A DNA stretch of 64,000 nucleotides from Coriobacteriia bacterium (GTDB lineage Bacteria; Actinomycetota; Coriobacteriia; Anaerosomatales; PHET01): NCBI GenBank assembly GCA_034370385.1, contig JAXMKZ010000005.1, positions 124,001 through 188,000 of the forward strand, given 5' to 3'. Shown one piece after another: positions 1-8,069 of this stretch; position 1 is the stretch's first letter, and every line of letters starts with the position of its first letter. The translations under genes and the position numbers were made by a program. The notes beneath the pieces were generated by a model. The model was not told where the DNA came from. It saw only the letters and a program-made list of their open reading frames with translations, and did no database searches.

Positions 1-348
1 GGGGAAGAGCCCCGCGAGCACCATGCCGACGTAGAGCGCCGGCTCCTCAGCGAAGAAGACGTGCGCGAGGCCCCACGCGATGAGCGGCAGGACGATGAAG
101 TCGAGCCCCATCGCAAGCCCGACCGCCTTCGCATCCTTGCCCGCCGCGAGTTCGCTCAGCCGGAAGTTCACGAGCATCGGGAAGACCATGAGCATGGTCA
201 GCGGAAGCACCAGTACCGACAGCGGCGTCAGGTCGAAGACCAGCCCGGCGACCAAGCCGAGCACCAGGGCGACGGGGATCAACACCACGAGATGCTTGGA
301 GAGATTCGCGAGGACCGCCGTGGGACCGGTGGATGGAGACTCGGGCAT
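1..348 (-). CDS. ACR3/bile-acid:sodium symporter-like transporter, N-terminal part (runs off the left edge)
   Basis: The frame is open from an ATG at 348 to the window edge (116 codons). It reads as a short soluble N-terminus followed by hydrophobic helices at about residues 18-40, 44-62 and 76-96. The sequence resembles the BASS/ACR3 superfamily (sodium-coupled anion or arsenite transporters of the inner membrane), with the typical pattern of leucine/valine helices separated by short polar loops such as NFRLSELAAG. A GGAG Shine-Dalgarno lies about 9 nt upstream of the ATG. The upstream region carries a CsoR/CstR-type palindrome at 411-426, matching the one before the rhodanese-thioredoxin gene at 33 kb. 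The substrate cannot be told from this fragment. Family assignment is from sequence feel, not a search, so arsenite, a sulfur oxyanion or an organic anion all remain possible. Confidence 0.7.
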   Translation of the reverse strand, partial: MPESPSTGPTAVLANLSKHLVVLIPVALVLGLVAGLVFDLTPLSVLVLPLTMLMVFPMLVNFRLSELAAGKDAKAVGLAMGLDFIVLPLIAWGLAHVFFAEEPALYVGMVLAGLFP

Positions 349-410
349 GGGTCACACTCCAGAAACGACGTGCGGGGACTCCGGAAACGGAGCATGGGCG
401 GGCAGTCCGT

Positions 411-426
411 ATACCCGTAGGGGTAT
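411..426. promoter_or_regulatory. CsoR/CstR-type operator (ATACCC-GTAG-GGGTAT)
   Basis: A perfect 6-bp inverted repeat, ATACCC and GGGTAT, is separated by 4 bp, 63 bp upstream of the transporter start at 348. On the minus strand its right arm runs into TATACG, a possible -10 box. The arms match known binding sites of the CsoR family (CsoR, CstR), which bind ATACCC-N4-GGGTAT-like sites and are released by Cu(I) or by persulfides. The same arms recur at 33113-33128. No CsoR-family gene is seen in the window. Confidence 0.65.
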
Positions 427-463
427 TCTAGGCGGGGAGGCGATTCCGTGCAACCCTCTGCCG

Positions 464-1843
464 CTAGGCTGCTCCCGAGGCGATCGCTCGTGCCGCTATG
501 ACGCCGCTTGCCCCTGCCTGGACCAATCCGCGCGTGATGCCGGCTCCGTCACCCACCGCGTACAGCCCCTCGATGCGTGTGCGCAGCGTGCTGTCGACTT
601 CAAGCCGCGACGAGTAGAACTTGACCTCGACGCCGTACATGAGCGTGCTCGGACCGGCAATACCGGGAACGAGTGCATCGAGCGCCTCCAGGAACTCGAT
701 GATGTCTGTCAGATGCCGGTAGGGCAGCACCGCAGACAGGTCCCCCGGTGTCGCGCCGTGCAAGGTGGGCTCAGCGAGTCCCTGGGCGATGCGCTCGGGC
801 GTCGAGCGTCTGCCGGCCTTCAGGTCGCTGTAACGCTGAACAAGGATGCCGTCGCCGAGCAGGTTGGCAAGACGCGCAATCGAGCGCCCGTACGCGAGCG
901 GATCGTTGAAGGGCTCGGTGAAGCGCTGGCTGACAAGGACGGCGAAGTTGGTGTAGCCGGTCTTGGACTCGGCGAAGCTGTGGCCGTTGACCGTCACGAC
1001 GTCGCCATAGCTCTCGGTCGTGACCTCCCCGTAGGGGTTCATGCAAAACGTGCGCACCGTGTCGCCGAACGTCTTCGTGTGGTAGATGAGTTTCGCCTCG
1101 TAGAGGGGCGTGGTGAGGCGCTCCATCACCGGCGCCGGGCACTCGACACGCACACCGATATCGACCGCATTGTTCGCGAGCGGAATCCTCAGCGCCTGGG
1201 CCTGCTGAGCGAGCCAATCGGCGCCCTCACGCCCCGGTGCGGCGATGACAGCGTCAGCTCGCACGGTGCTGCCATCGGAAAGCTCGACGCCGATGACGCG
1301 CCCTTCCTCGGCAAGAATCCGGACCGCCGCCACCTCCGTCCGGATCTCTACGCCCACCTGCTCGAGGTGCTCCCTCATGGCGTCGAGCACCTTGGGGGAT
1401 CGCTCGGTACCCAAGTGCCGGATTCGCATGGGGATGAGCTTCATGCCGGCAAGCGTCGCCTCGTGCTGGAGCGCGGTCGCGGTCTCGGCATCCGGCCCGT
1501 GGACCTCTTCAACGGCGCCGAACTCGAGCCACAGCCCATCCGCGTAGGACAGCAACTCCTCGAGCGCCGGCTTCTCAACGTAGTCCGGCAGCCAGCCGCC
1601 GACCTCCGTGGTCAAGGTGAGTTTGCCATCGGAGAACGCGCCGGCCCCTCCCCACCCGGTCATGATGTCGCACGTCCTGCAGCCCACGCACGCCGTCTCG
1701 CGCGCCGGGCACCGCCGCTTGGAGATCGCATGACCCTTCTCGACGATGAGCACCCGGTCGACTCCTCTGCGGGTGAGCTCCAGAGCCGCGAAGATGCCGG
1801 CCGGGCCAGCTCCAACGATGATGACTTGAGTGGCGTCTGACAC
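464..1843 (-). CDS. FAD-dependent dehydrogenase (COG2509-like)
   Basis: The 459-residue protein starts with GTG at 1843, 7 nt after an AAGGAG. It opens with a classic dinucleotide-binding motif, VIIVGAGPAGIFAAL (about residues 7-21), and ends with the second FAD-contact region GLYAVGDGAGITRGLVQAG. Near residues 45-60 it carries four cysteines, CPARETACVGCRTC, followed by a GGAGAFSDGKL segment typical of the uncharacterised COG2509 flavoprotein family. The Cys cluster could bind a cofactor or act in redox chemistry. The gene lies 35 nt downstream of dnaB on the same strand, so it may be the last gene of the rpsF-dnaB transcription unit. The substrate is unknown. A long open frame on the opposite strand is a GC-driven shadow. 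Confidence 0.85.
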   Translation of the reverse strand: MSDATQVIIVGAGPAGIFAALELTRRGVDRVLIVEKGHAISKRRCPARETACVGCRTCDIMTGWGGAGAFSDGKLTLTTEVGGWLPDYVEKPALEELLSYADGLWLEFGAVEEVHGPDAETATALQHEATLAGMKLIPMRIRHLGTERSPKVLDAMREHLEQVGVEIRTEVAAVRILAEEGRVIGVELSDGSTVRADAVIAAPGREGADWLAQQAQALRIPLANNAVDIGVRVECPAPVMERLTTPLYEAKLIYHTKTFGDTVRTFCMNPYGEVTTESYGDVVTVNGHSFAESKTGYTNFAVLVSQRFTEPFNDPLAYGRSIARLANLLGDGILVQRYSDLKAGRRSTPERIAQGLAEPTLHGATPGDLSAVLPYRHLTDIIEFLEALDALVPGIAGPSTLMYGVEVKFYSSRLEVDSTLRTRIEGLYAVGDGAGITRGLVQAGASGVIAARAIASGAA

Positions 1844-1878
1844 GCGTGATCTCCTTGCGCTGCGACGCGCGCTGCGCC

Positions 1879-3249
1879 CTACAGCTCGCGCGCGGGATTC
1901 GTGAACTTGGTGTACTGCTCGATGAAGACCAGGTCGGCGGTGCCGAGCGGGCCGTTGCGGTGCTTCGCCACGATGATCTCGGCTGTGCCCAGATCGGGTC
2001 GGCCTTCTTCCGGCTCTGCACCTTGCTGGGTCACTCGATCGATGAACATGACGACGTCGGCGTCCTGCTCGATAGCTCCGGACTCACGCAGGTCGGACAG
2101 CTGCGGACGCTTGCCTGCCCGCTTCTCGACCTCACGAGAGAGCTGCGAGAGCGCAAGCACGGGGACCTTGAGCTCTTTGGCGAGGATCTTGAGTCCCCGC
2201 GATATCTCCGCGATCTCCACTTGCCGGTTCTCGGAGCGCCGGCCCTGCGGCTGCATCAGCTGCAAGTAGTCGACGATGATGAAGCCGTCGGGTCGGTCGC
2301 GCAGCTGCCTGCGGGCCTTTGCCCTCACCTCAAGAATCGAGATTGCCGGGGTGTCGTCCACCCAGATGTTGAGCTCGTGCAGGCGAGACATGGAGTGGTG
2401 CAGCTTCGGCCAATCCTCGTCTCGCACACGCCCGGTGCGGATATCTTGCAGGCTCACGCGCGCCTCCGAGCCCACGACGCGCTGCACCAGCTGCTCCGCC
2501 GACATCTCGAGGGAGAAGACCGCGACCGACGCGCCGCCCTTTGCGGCCTCGACCGCTAAGTTGAGGGCGAAAGCGGTCTTGCCGACCGAGGGGCGTGCGG
2601 CGAGGATGATCAGGTCCCCGGGATGGAAGCCGGACAGGATGTCATCGAGACGCGTGTAGCCGGTCCGCACGCCCGTGACGTGGACGTCCTTCTTGGAAAG
2701 CTCCTCGATCGTGTGCATCGAGCTCAGTAGCAGCTTCTGGATGTCCTGGAAGTTGCTCGAGACCCGCTTGTTCGTCACCTCAAAGATCAGCTGCTCGGCC
2801 TTCTCAACCACGCTCGCCTCTTCATCAGGCGCGTCGTAACCGAGCGCGACCACCCTGGTGCCGGCATCGATGAGCTGCCGCAGCATGGAGTTCCTGCGAA
2901 CGATCTCGGCGTAGCGGTGCCAGTTGGCCGTCGTCGGCACTGCGTCGGACAGATCGAGCAGGTACGGCTTGCCGCCCGAGGGCTCAAGTTCACCCTTCAC
3001 GTCGAGCCGGTCGGCCACTGAGACGTGGTCGACGGGGGACGAGCGTGCGTACAGCTCGTACATCGCCTCGAAGATACGCCCGTGAGCAAGCCGGTGGAAA
3101 TCCTCACGCTTGAGCATCCCCAGGGCGCCTTCAAGCGCCTCCGAGGACAGGAGCATCGAGCCAAGCACCGCCTGTTCGGCCTCTACGTTGTGGGGCGGGA
3201 TGCGCTCGGCACGGCGCACACCGTCATCGGCTCTGTCGCCGTCAGCCAT
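1879..3249 (-). CDS. dnaB: Replicative DNA helicase DnaB
   Basis: This is the hexameric helicase that unwinds DNA ahead of the replication fork. The chosen ATG at 3249 gives 456 residues, the usual family length, with GGAGG about 12 nt upstream. An in-frame ATG further upstream would add 29 unlikely residues. The N-terminal domain (PPHNVEAEQAVLGSML near residue 18) interacts with primase. The RecA-like domain has Walker A ARPSVGKT near residue 216 and Walker B IIVDYLQL near 323, and the end carries DLRESGAIEQDAD. No intein interrupts the motifs. It follows rplI on the same strand after a 244-nt gap with a strong hairpin, an order common in Actinobacteria and Firmicutes. Confidence 0.97.
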   Translation of the reverse strand: MADGDRADDGVRRAERIPPHNVEAEQAVLGSMLLSSEALEGALGMLKREDFHRLAHGRIFEAMYELYARSSPVDHVSVADRLDVKGELEPSGGKPYLLDLSDAVPTTANWHRYAEIVRRNSMLRQLIDAGTRVVALGYDAPDEEASVVEKAEQLIFEVTNKRVSSNFQDIQKLLLSSMHTIEELSKKDVHVTGVRTGYTRLDDILSGFHPGDLIILAARPSVGKTAFALNLAVEAAKGGASVAVFSLEMSAEQLVQRVVGSEARVSLQDIRTGRVRDEDWPKLHHSMSRLHELNIWVDDTPAISILEVRAKARRQLRDRPDGFIIVDYLQLMQPQGRRSENRQVEIAEISRGLKILAKELKVPVLALSQLSREVEKRAGKRPQLSDLRESGAIEQDADVVMFIDRVTQQGAEPEEGRPDLGTAEIIVAKHRNGPLGTADLVFIEQYTKFTNPAREL

Positions 3250-3435
3250 ACTCCCCGTCCCTCCCTTTCGGCCTCGTGAGCGATGCGATGATAGCGCGCC
3301 GGCCTGACACTGCAGGGAGGCCTGAGGATCTTCCACAGGCCCTGGTGGATAGTTCGCCCCTGCTCACCAGCGAGAATCTGACTTGTCCCCCGAATCCACA
3401 GAATCATGGAGCAAGCCTCAGGCACGCCCACGCGA

Positions 3436-3473
3436 CGGGGGCCGCCTCGTGATCATCACGACGACGGCCCCCG
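3436..3473 (-). terminator. Long hairpin downstream of rplI
   Basis: CGGGGGCCG (3436-3444) pairs with CGGCCCCCG (3465-3473), and an inner perfect stem TCGTGAT/ATCACGA sits between them. The hairpin lies 20 nt beyond the rplI stop and ahead of dnaB. There is no run of T on the minus side, so it may be a transcript-stabilising or attenuating stem rather than a full intrinsic terminator. Confidence 0.55.
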
Positions 3474-3493
3474 AACCACTGGTGCTTGGACTA

Positions 3494-4117
3494 CTACTTG
3501 ACCGAGTCGACCTCGGAGTCGGCGTCCTGCGCCTCGTCCTCAGCTTCGGCCTCCTCGAACTCAGCCGGGGCCTCGACGGCCTCGCCCATGTCGGCGTCAG
3601 CCTCGTCGCCCTCAGTTGCGTCCGTCATCTCGACAGACTTGACCTCGGGTGCGACGGCCTCGGCGACGGCGCCCTCGGCGACCACGTCAACCGTGACCTG
3701 CGCCTTGACCTCGCGATAGATCGAGATGTCGACGACGTGCGGACCCATGTCCTTGATGTGACCATGAGTCTCGATCTTGCGACGGTCGATATCGACGCCG
3801 AGCTGCTCGAGGATGGCCTCATGCACCATCGGAGCCGTCACGGAGCCGAACAGTCGACCTTCCTCGCCCACCTTCGCGGCGATGGTCACGGTCTTGCCGT
3901 CGAGCGCGGCTGCGAGTGAACCAGCGTCGCCGAGACGCTGATCCTCACGCTTGCCGATGTTGTGCAAACGCTGCTGAAGCTGCTTCACGTTGCCCGGCGT
4001 CGCCTCGATGGCGATCTTGCGGGGAAGCAGGTAGTTGACCGCGAATCCGCGAGCGACATCGATGACGTCGCCCTCTCCTCCACGGCCCTTCAGCTCCTGC
4101 ATCAGGATGACCTTCAT
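3494..4117 (-). CDS. rplI: 50S ribosomal protein L9 with long acidic C-terminal tail
   Basis: L9 binds 23S rRNA at the base of the L1 stalk. Residues 1-150 are a complete L9: N-terminal MKVILMQELKGRGGEGDVIDV, the connecting helix, and the C-terminal domain with GRLFGSVT. Typical L9 is about 150 residues, but this one has 207. The extra 55 or so residues are almost all Glu, Asp and Ala, giving a disordered, strongly acidic tail. The start at 4117 follows AAGGAG. The gene is 26 nt downstream of rpsR. Acidic tails occur on some actinobacterial ribosomal proteins; a function for this one is not known to me. Confidence 0.96.
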   Translation of the reverse strand: MKVILMQELKGRGGEGDVIDVARGFAVNYLLPRKIAIEATPGNVKQLQQRLHNIGKREDQRLGDAGSLAAALDGKTVTIAAKVGEEGRLFGSVTAPMVHEAILEQLGVDIDRRKIETHGHIKDMGPHVVDISIYREVKAQVTVDVVAEGAVAEAVAPEVKSVEMTDATEGDEADADMGEAVEAPAEFEEAEAEDEAQDADSEVDSVK

Positions 4118-4143
4118 GACTTCTCCTTCAGGCGACCGCTGGT

Positions 4144-4401
4144 TTAACGGCCCTTGCCGATGCGACCACTGACGACGGGAACGGTGTAGGGCAGCAGGGC
4201 CATCTCACGGGCACGCTTGATGGCCGTCGACAGCCTGTGCTGGTGCTGAGCGCAGTTGCCCGATACGCGGCGGGGCTTGATCTTGCCGCGGTCGGTCACG
4301 AACTTGCGCAGCATCTGCGAATCTTTGTAGTCGATGTACTCCGAGTGATCTTTGCAGAACTGGCAGTACTTACGACGGGGCTTGCGACCGTAATCGGTCA
4401 T
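4144..4401 (-). CDS. rpsR: 30S ribosomal protein S18, zinc-binding type
   Basis: The 85-residue protein binds the 30S platform next to S6. It carries CQFC near residues 14-17 and GNCAQHQH near 49-56, so it keeps the cysteines that mark the zinc-ribbon form of S18. I chose the ATG at 4401 because AGGAGG (4411-4416, plus-strand CCTCCT) stands 9 nt away. A GTG two codons upstream would sit only 3 nt from it. It is second last in the rpsF-ssb-rpsR-rplI series. Confidence 0.96.
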   Translation of the reverse strand: MTDYGRKPRRKYCQFCKDHSEYIDYKDSQMLRKFVTDRGKIKPRRVSGNCAQHQHRLSTAIKRAREMALLPYTVPVVSGRIGKGR

Positions 4402-4472
4402 GTTCACTGACCTCCTTCCGCGATTCTCTTCGCGGGACTCGTGATGGTGCCCTCACGGGCAGGGTGGTTCGT

Positions 4473-4892
4473 CTAGAACGGAATATCGTCTTCGAGGGTC
4501 TCGGACGGGCCGGCCGTGGGGGCCGCCGGGGGCGTGTAGCCACCAGCTGCTCCGCCTTCACTGCGCGACGACATGAACTCGATATCATCAGCGATGATCT
4601 CGACCTTGCTGCGCTTGTCGCCTTCCTTGGTTTCCCACTGACTCCAGCGCAGCTTGCCCTCGACGGCGACCTTCGAGCCCTTTGAGAGGAACCGCGAGAG
4701 CGACTCTCCGCGCGAGCCGAATACGGTCACGTCGAAGAAGTTGGGAACGTCCTCCCACTCGCCCGACTGCGCGTTCTTGCGACGATCGTTGACGGCGATG
4801 CCCATCTTCAACACGGACATGCCGCTGGGCGTCGCACGCAGCTCGGGATCGCGTGTGAGGTTGCCTGATATGACGACTCGGTTGATGCTCAT
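4473..4892 (-). CDS. ssb: Single-stranded DNA-binding protein
   Basis: The 139-residue protein coats single-stranded DNA during replication and repair. The OB-fold occupies residues 1-108 (SINRVVISGNLTRDPELR at the start, VAVEGKLRWSQWE near 75). A short glycine/proline linker follows, and the last residues are DDIPF, the conserved acidic tip that docks replication and repair partners. The linker is short compared with many actinobacterial SSBs. The gene lies between rpsF and rpsR, the standard arrangement, where S6, SSB and S18 are co-transcribed. Confidence 0.97.
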   Translation of the reverse strand: MSINRVVISGNLTRDPELRATPSGMSVLKMGIAVNDRRKNAQSGEWEDVPNFFDVTVFGSRGESLSRFLSKGSKVAVEGKLRWSQWETKEGDKRSKVEIIADDIEFMSSRSEGGAAGGYTPPAAPTAGPSETLEDDIPF

Positions 4893-4960
4893 CTTGAAAC
4901 CACCTTCGTACGTACACGGATACGGACACCTGTCCGGGCCGTGCTTCGGGCCAGCGGGGA

Positions 4961-5254
4961 CTATTCCTTGTCCTCGCGACGCACGAGCATATAACGGACC
5001 ACGGAATCGGTGATGTGCAGCACGCGGTCCAGCTCGGCGATAGCGGCCGGCGCGGTGTGGAAGTCGATGAGGGTGTAATCACCCTCGGTGAGTTTGTCGA
5101 GCTCAAAGGCGAGCTTGCGCTTGCCCCACGGATCGACGTTGTCCACCACGCCCCCGTCTGCTGTGATCACGTTCTGGACCTTGTCCAGGACGGCAGCACG
5201 GGACTCCTCGTCGAGGGAGGGGTTAAGCAGAAGCAACAGTTCGTAAGCCTTCAC
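4961..5254 (-). CDS. rpsF: 30S ribosomal protein S6
   Basis: The 97-residue protein pairs with S18 on the 30S platform. It has the family landmarks MKAYELLLLLNPSL, DPWGKRKLAFEL and VLHITDSVVRYMLVR. It starts with GTG at 5254, and AGGAGG lies 7 nt upstream. It is the first gene of the rpsF-ssb-rpsR-rplI unit. The M23 peptidase gene ends only 4 nt upstream of this start, so the peptidase may be co-transcribed with it. Confidence 0.96.
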   Translation of the reverse strand: MKAYELLLLLNPSLDEESRAAVLDKVQNVITADGGVVDNVDPWGKRKLAFELDKLTEGDYTLIDFHTAPAAIAELDRVLHITDSVVRYMLVRREDKE

Positions 5255-5258
5255 TTTG

Positions 5259-6503
5259 TCACCTCCTCTGGGCTAAGCGGCCCCGGGACTGTGAAGGCAG
5301 AAGCCCGGAGCAGGATGTGAGCCCGCAGAGTGTATCACCGGCCCGCAGGTGCTGCAACATACTCCCAAACCGGTCTGACACGGGCTGACTGAATAGGATA
5401 TGGCGCTCGAACGCGCTACGAGAGAGCAAGTAGGTGACGCCCAGCAGGGTCGCGACCAGTAGCCCGAGCCCTCCCCAAGTGACCGCTGCGGACAACGTCC
5501 GAGTCGTTGGAGTCGACGGGACCGGCGTTGATTCGCTCCCGTGCGAGCCCTTCGCGGGACGCACGCCCTGGGTGAGGGCACTCCGCAATCCGCGCCCCGA
5601 TGGCCGCCCGTCTGCTGAGGAGACGAGGCTGTCGCGCACGATAGCAGTGGTCTCGCGGACGGAGGTCCCCAACCGCGCGAGAAGAGACGAGCCACCACTC
5701 GACCGCACACCGAGACCGGAACCGTAGCCACCTACGGCCACCACGGCTGGCGAGATGGCGGCCGCATCGGCCACGTAGGCCGGTAGCGGGACCGTCACGC
5801 CCTCCGGAACCATCACAGAGACATCATCCGAACCCCGCACCGGGCTCACCCCGGGCTCGGTCACGCGACCTACTTCCGGTGAGAGCGACGGCGCTGCAGG
5901 CGCGGTCGTGGGTGCGGGCCCGGACTCCGCTTGCGCGACCGGTACGTCCACGATCGGCTCAACCGCCGGCACAAAGCCCGAGATCACCCCCGGCTGGGAG
6001 ACGCTCTCCGCCGGCACCGCCGGGCGCTCGGTCGGAGGCGCAACGCCAGCCAACAAGCTTCCGGGATCCAGGTAGACGCCCTGACGGCGCAGGCTGACGT
6101 GCAGATGCGTCTGCAGTGAGGACGGGTCTCCGGTGCTGGCGAGTCGTCCGATGGAGTCCCCCTGCGCCACGCGCTGGCCCTTCTCCACATCGATTCGCTC
6201 GAGCGGAGACAGGCTGATCACGTCGTCGCCGCAGCGGACACTGACAACGAGCACCGAACCGCCCGCCTGACCCGGTACTCGACCGGCGAACGAGACTTCG
6301 CCTGCCACCGGAGAAACAACGGGGTCCCCAGCGGAAGCCGCAACGTCAACTCCGCGGTGCAGGGCGCTGCCGTCCTCGGACCCGTAGCTCTCGCCGAAGC
6401 CGAGCAAGACCTGAACGCCGAAAGCGACCGAGACCTGCTGCCCCCCAAGGACCGCAGCCATCAGGCCGACCAAGGCGACCGCTCGCGCATATGAACGCAC
6501 CAT
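5259..6503 (-). CDS. M23 family metallopeptidase-domain protein, secreted or membrane-anchored
   Basis: The 414-residue protein has an N-terminal hydrophobic segment (residues 7-30), then a LytM/M23 peptidase domain with HRGVD near residue 49 and HLHVS near 136. These supply the zinc ligands of peptidoglycan endopeptidases; the second motif has V where F is usual. A long proline/alanine/valine-rich, low-complexity stalk follows, and a second hydrophobic segment (about 345-362) lies near the C-terminus. This suggests a surface protein tethered at the end. I chose ATG 6503, which is well spaced from GAGGTGGGG; a GTG three codons upstream is closer to it. The gene sits directly upstream of rpsF. 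M23 proteins of this sort act as cell-wall hydrolases or amidase activators. Confidence 0.85.
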   Translation of the reverse strand: MVRSYARAVALVGLMAAVLGGQQVSVAFGVQVLLGFGESYGSEDGSALHRGVDVAASAGDPVVSPVAGEVSFAGRVPGQAGGSVLVVSVRCGDDVISLSPLERIDVEKGQRVAQGDSIGRLASTGDPSSLQTHLHVSLRRQGVYLDPGSLLAGVAPPTERPAVPAESVSQPGVISGFVPAVEPIVDVPVAQAESGPAPTTAPAAPSLSPEVGRVTEPGVSPVRGSDDVSVMVPEGVTVPLPAYVADAAAISPAVVAVGGYGSGLGVRSSGGSSLLARLGTSVRETTAIVRDSLVSSADGRPSGRGLRSALTQGVRPAKGSHGSESTPVPSTPTTRTLSAAVTWGGLGLLVATLLGVTYLLSRSAFERHILFSQPVSDRFGSMLQHLRAGDTLCGLTSCSGLLPSQSRGRLAQRR

Positions 6504-6647
6504 CGATGACACCCCACCTCACATGGCGGGGAGCGGAGAGTTTGGGGGCTTCACGAACACATGTTCGCCACTGTTGAGCGAATTCCTGCTCTGTCATGAA
6601 GAATGGCCGGCCACCAAGAGGCGGTGCCGACCATCTGGAGTATCTGC

Positions 6648-6722
6648 TGGAGCGGGTGACCGGACTCGAACCGGCAACTTTCAGCTTGGGAAGCTGACGC
6701 TCTACCATTGAACTACACCCGC
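6648..6722 (-). tRNA. tRNA-Gly (CCC)
   Basis: A full cloverleaf reads on the minus strand. The acceptor stem GCGGGTG pairs with CACCCGC, and the discriminator T and CCA are encoded. The anticodon stem TCAGC/GCTGA encloses the loop TTCCCAA, giving anticodon CCC. The T-arm contains GGTTCGAGTCC. The length is 75 nt including CCA. Confidence 0.95.
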
Positions 6723-6798
6723 ACGCCGATGCAGTGTAAACCAGTGTTCGCCGGACGGGCAACGAGCGCGGAGCGTCGATCAAGCCAGCCGCGGCGAC

Positions 6799-7302
6799 TC
6801 AACCCCCGGTGCGTGACCGCACCTTCAGCAATCGAGCGACGATCGCCGACACATCAGGCGGCGGCGCAGGCGGCGCCCCGGACGCATCCGCCATCAACCA
6901 CTCCACCACACCGACGGCCTCACGGAGCGCACCCAGCGCGACCAAGTCGTCGTCGAACTCCAGTCGCACCCGGAACACCCCGCGCCCGTCGTGCGCAAAA
7001 TCCCACTCGGTCGCGCCATGCAGTGAGCGTGGTGAGCCCGACAGCGCCATGAGTTCGCTGGCGACGTGCTCAAGCAGATGTGGCGTCTCCGTGTCCTCGA
7101 ACTCCCGAAGCGCGTCGAGCCCCGCGTCGTTCTCGCAGGTATGCCGCGCCAGGCCAGGCAGCAGTTGGAGCGCGCGCGCGGCAACGCCCGATACCGCCGA
7201 GGTCCGCATACGCCCTTCGTCCACGACGCGCACCGTCGCCTCAAGCTCCGCGGGTCCGACTTCGACGCACTCGACGGCAAGTAGGCCAGCGCTCGTGCTC
7301 AC
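6799..7302 (-). CDS. Protein resembling the N-terminal domain of cyanophycin synthetase
   Basis: The 167-residue protein begins with GTG at 7302. Its middle part reads LPGLARHTCENDAGLDAL, then HLLEHVASELMALSG, then an RVRLEFDD strand. This order (LPGL-x-H-x-C, E-H-V-A-x-E-L-x-x-L-x-G, then a Y/F-rich strand) is the pattern I know from the small N-terminal domain of cyanophycin synthetase CphA1. The ATP-grasp and Mur-ligase domains of CphA are absent, so this is a stand-alone domain of unknown role, not a cyanophycin synthetase. It overlaps the next gene downstream by 4 nt, which suggests translational coupling with two small membrane proteins. Assignment is by motif memory only. Confidence 0.6.
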   Translation of the reverse strand: MSTSAGLLAVECVEVGPAELEATVRVVDEGRMRTSAVSGVAARALQLLPGLARHTCENDAGLDALREFEDTETPHLLEHVASELMALSGSPRSLHGATEWDFAHDGRGVFRVRLEFDDDLVALGALREAVGVVEWLMADASGAPPAPPPDVSAIVARLLKVRSRTGG

Positions 7303-7550
7303 TCGGGATACGTCGGCACCCTACGCGCGCCGCTGCGCGACCCGAGCATGAACGCGACACCGATGACCAGAACCGCAACTCCCGCGACGATCAGCACCTG
7401 CTTGGTCGCATCGGCCGAGAGTACCCGGTCCACCGCATCCTTGGCGTCGCTCACGGCGAGATCCTTGATCGTCTCGGCGCGGTGCTTCAGATCACCAAGC
7501 GTCAACCGTTCGGCGGGCACTGCGGCGATATCCTTCTGGGTGTTTGTCAC
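7299..7550 (-). CDS. Small single-pass membrane protein (DUF3618-like)
   Basis: From the GTG at 7550, with GGAGA 5 nt upstream, the protein has 83 residues. A charged N-terminal half rich in K, D, E and A (KHRAETIKDLAVSDAKDAVD) looks helical. One transmembrane segment (VLIVAGVAVLVIGVAFMLG) and a short basic tail follow. The gene overlaps its upstream neighbour (holin-like) and its downstream neighbour by 4 nt each, so the three form one operon. Similar short proteins often accompany superfamily III holin-like proteins in Actinobacteria. Function unknown. Confidence 0.75.
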   Translation of the reverse strand: MTNTQKDIAAVPAERLTLGDLKHRAETIKDLAVSDAKDAVDRVLSADATKQVLIVAGVAVLVIGVAFMLGSRSGARRVPTYPE

Positions 7551-7936
7551 TGCAGTCTCCTTGTCTTGGCGTAGGACAGGCCGACTGCGCCCAGAATCAG
7601 TACGCCACCCACGATCAACAGCGCAGCGGGCCAACCGACGGCGCCGGCAAGCAGCAGAAGTAGCGCCACTGCGATGAAGGCGATCCCGAGAAACAGCACT
7701 TGAGCGGCAGCGATGGCGAATGCGACCACCTGGCCGGCCACCTGCGCCGGAACGACCAGCTTGTCGTGAACAACGTCGCCCGTCTCTTGGCGCACGTAAT
7801 CGACGAACATCTGGATGAAGTCGGCGACCGCATCGGCGACGCTGGCGCGCGGGGCCGCCGAACCGATCGGCGGCTCTGGCGCCTGCTCAGGCTCAGCGGC
7901 GGGAGGAACTACGTCGTTGTTTGGGTCGGGATTCAC
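7547..7936 (-). CDS. Phage holin superfamily III-like membrane protein (DUF1469 type)
   Basis: The 129-residue protein has a proline/acidic N-terminus, an amphipathic stretch (VADAVADFIQMFVDYVRQET), and two hydrophobic helices at about residues 62-85 and 92-115, ending with KTRRLQ. This is the layout of the actinobacterial holin superfamily III / YqjE-like proteins, widespread chromosomal membrane proteins not tied to phage. It is the first gene of a three-gene operon with 4-nt overlaps. Role unknown; an envelope stress or cell-surface role is only inferred. Confidence 0.7.
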   Translation of the reverse strand: MNPDPNNDVVPPAAEPEQAPEPPIGSAAPRASVADAVADFIQMFVDYVRQETGDVVHDKLVVPAQVAGQVVAFAIAAAQVLFLGIAFIAVALLLLLAGAVGWPAALLIVGGVLILGAVGLSYAKTRRLQ

Positions 7937-8015
7937 GATCGCTCCCTCATCGTGGTCAGTACCTGTCTGAACCTAAGGTACCCCATCGAGGCACACGCCA
8001 TTCCCCTGCATACAG

Positions 8016-8043
8016 ATGTGGCGCCGGTCTCCCGGCGCCACAT
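8016..8043 (-). terminator. Perfect 12-bp hairpin downstream of the RlpA-like gene
   Basis: ATGTGGCGCCGG pairs exactly with CCGGCGCCACAT around a TCTC loop. It begins 26 nt past the stop of the RlpA-like gene and sits before the promoter region of the holin-like operon. No T-run follows on either strand, so intrinsic termination is likely but not certain. Confidence 0.6.
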
Positions 8044-8069
8044 CGAACCGTATGAGGAGCAACTTCGGA

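Noticed and set aside
80-1840. Long plus-strand open frame opposite the flavoprotein gene
   Set aside because: It is antisense to a clear FAD-binding protein, has no family features or ribosome site, and arises from high GC.
1879-3249. Intein or selenocysteine in dnaB
   Set aside because: Length is normal and motifs are uninterrupted.
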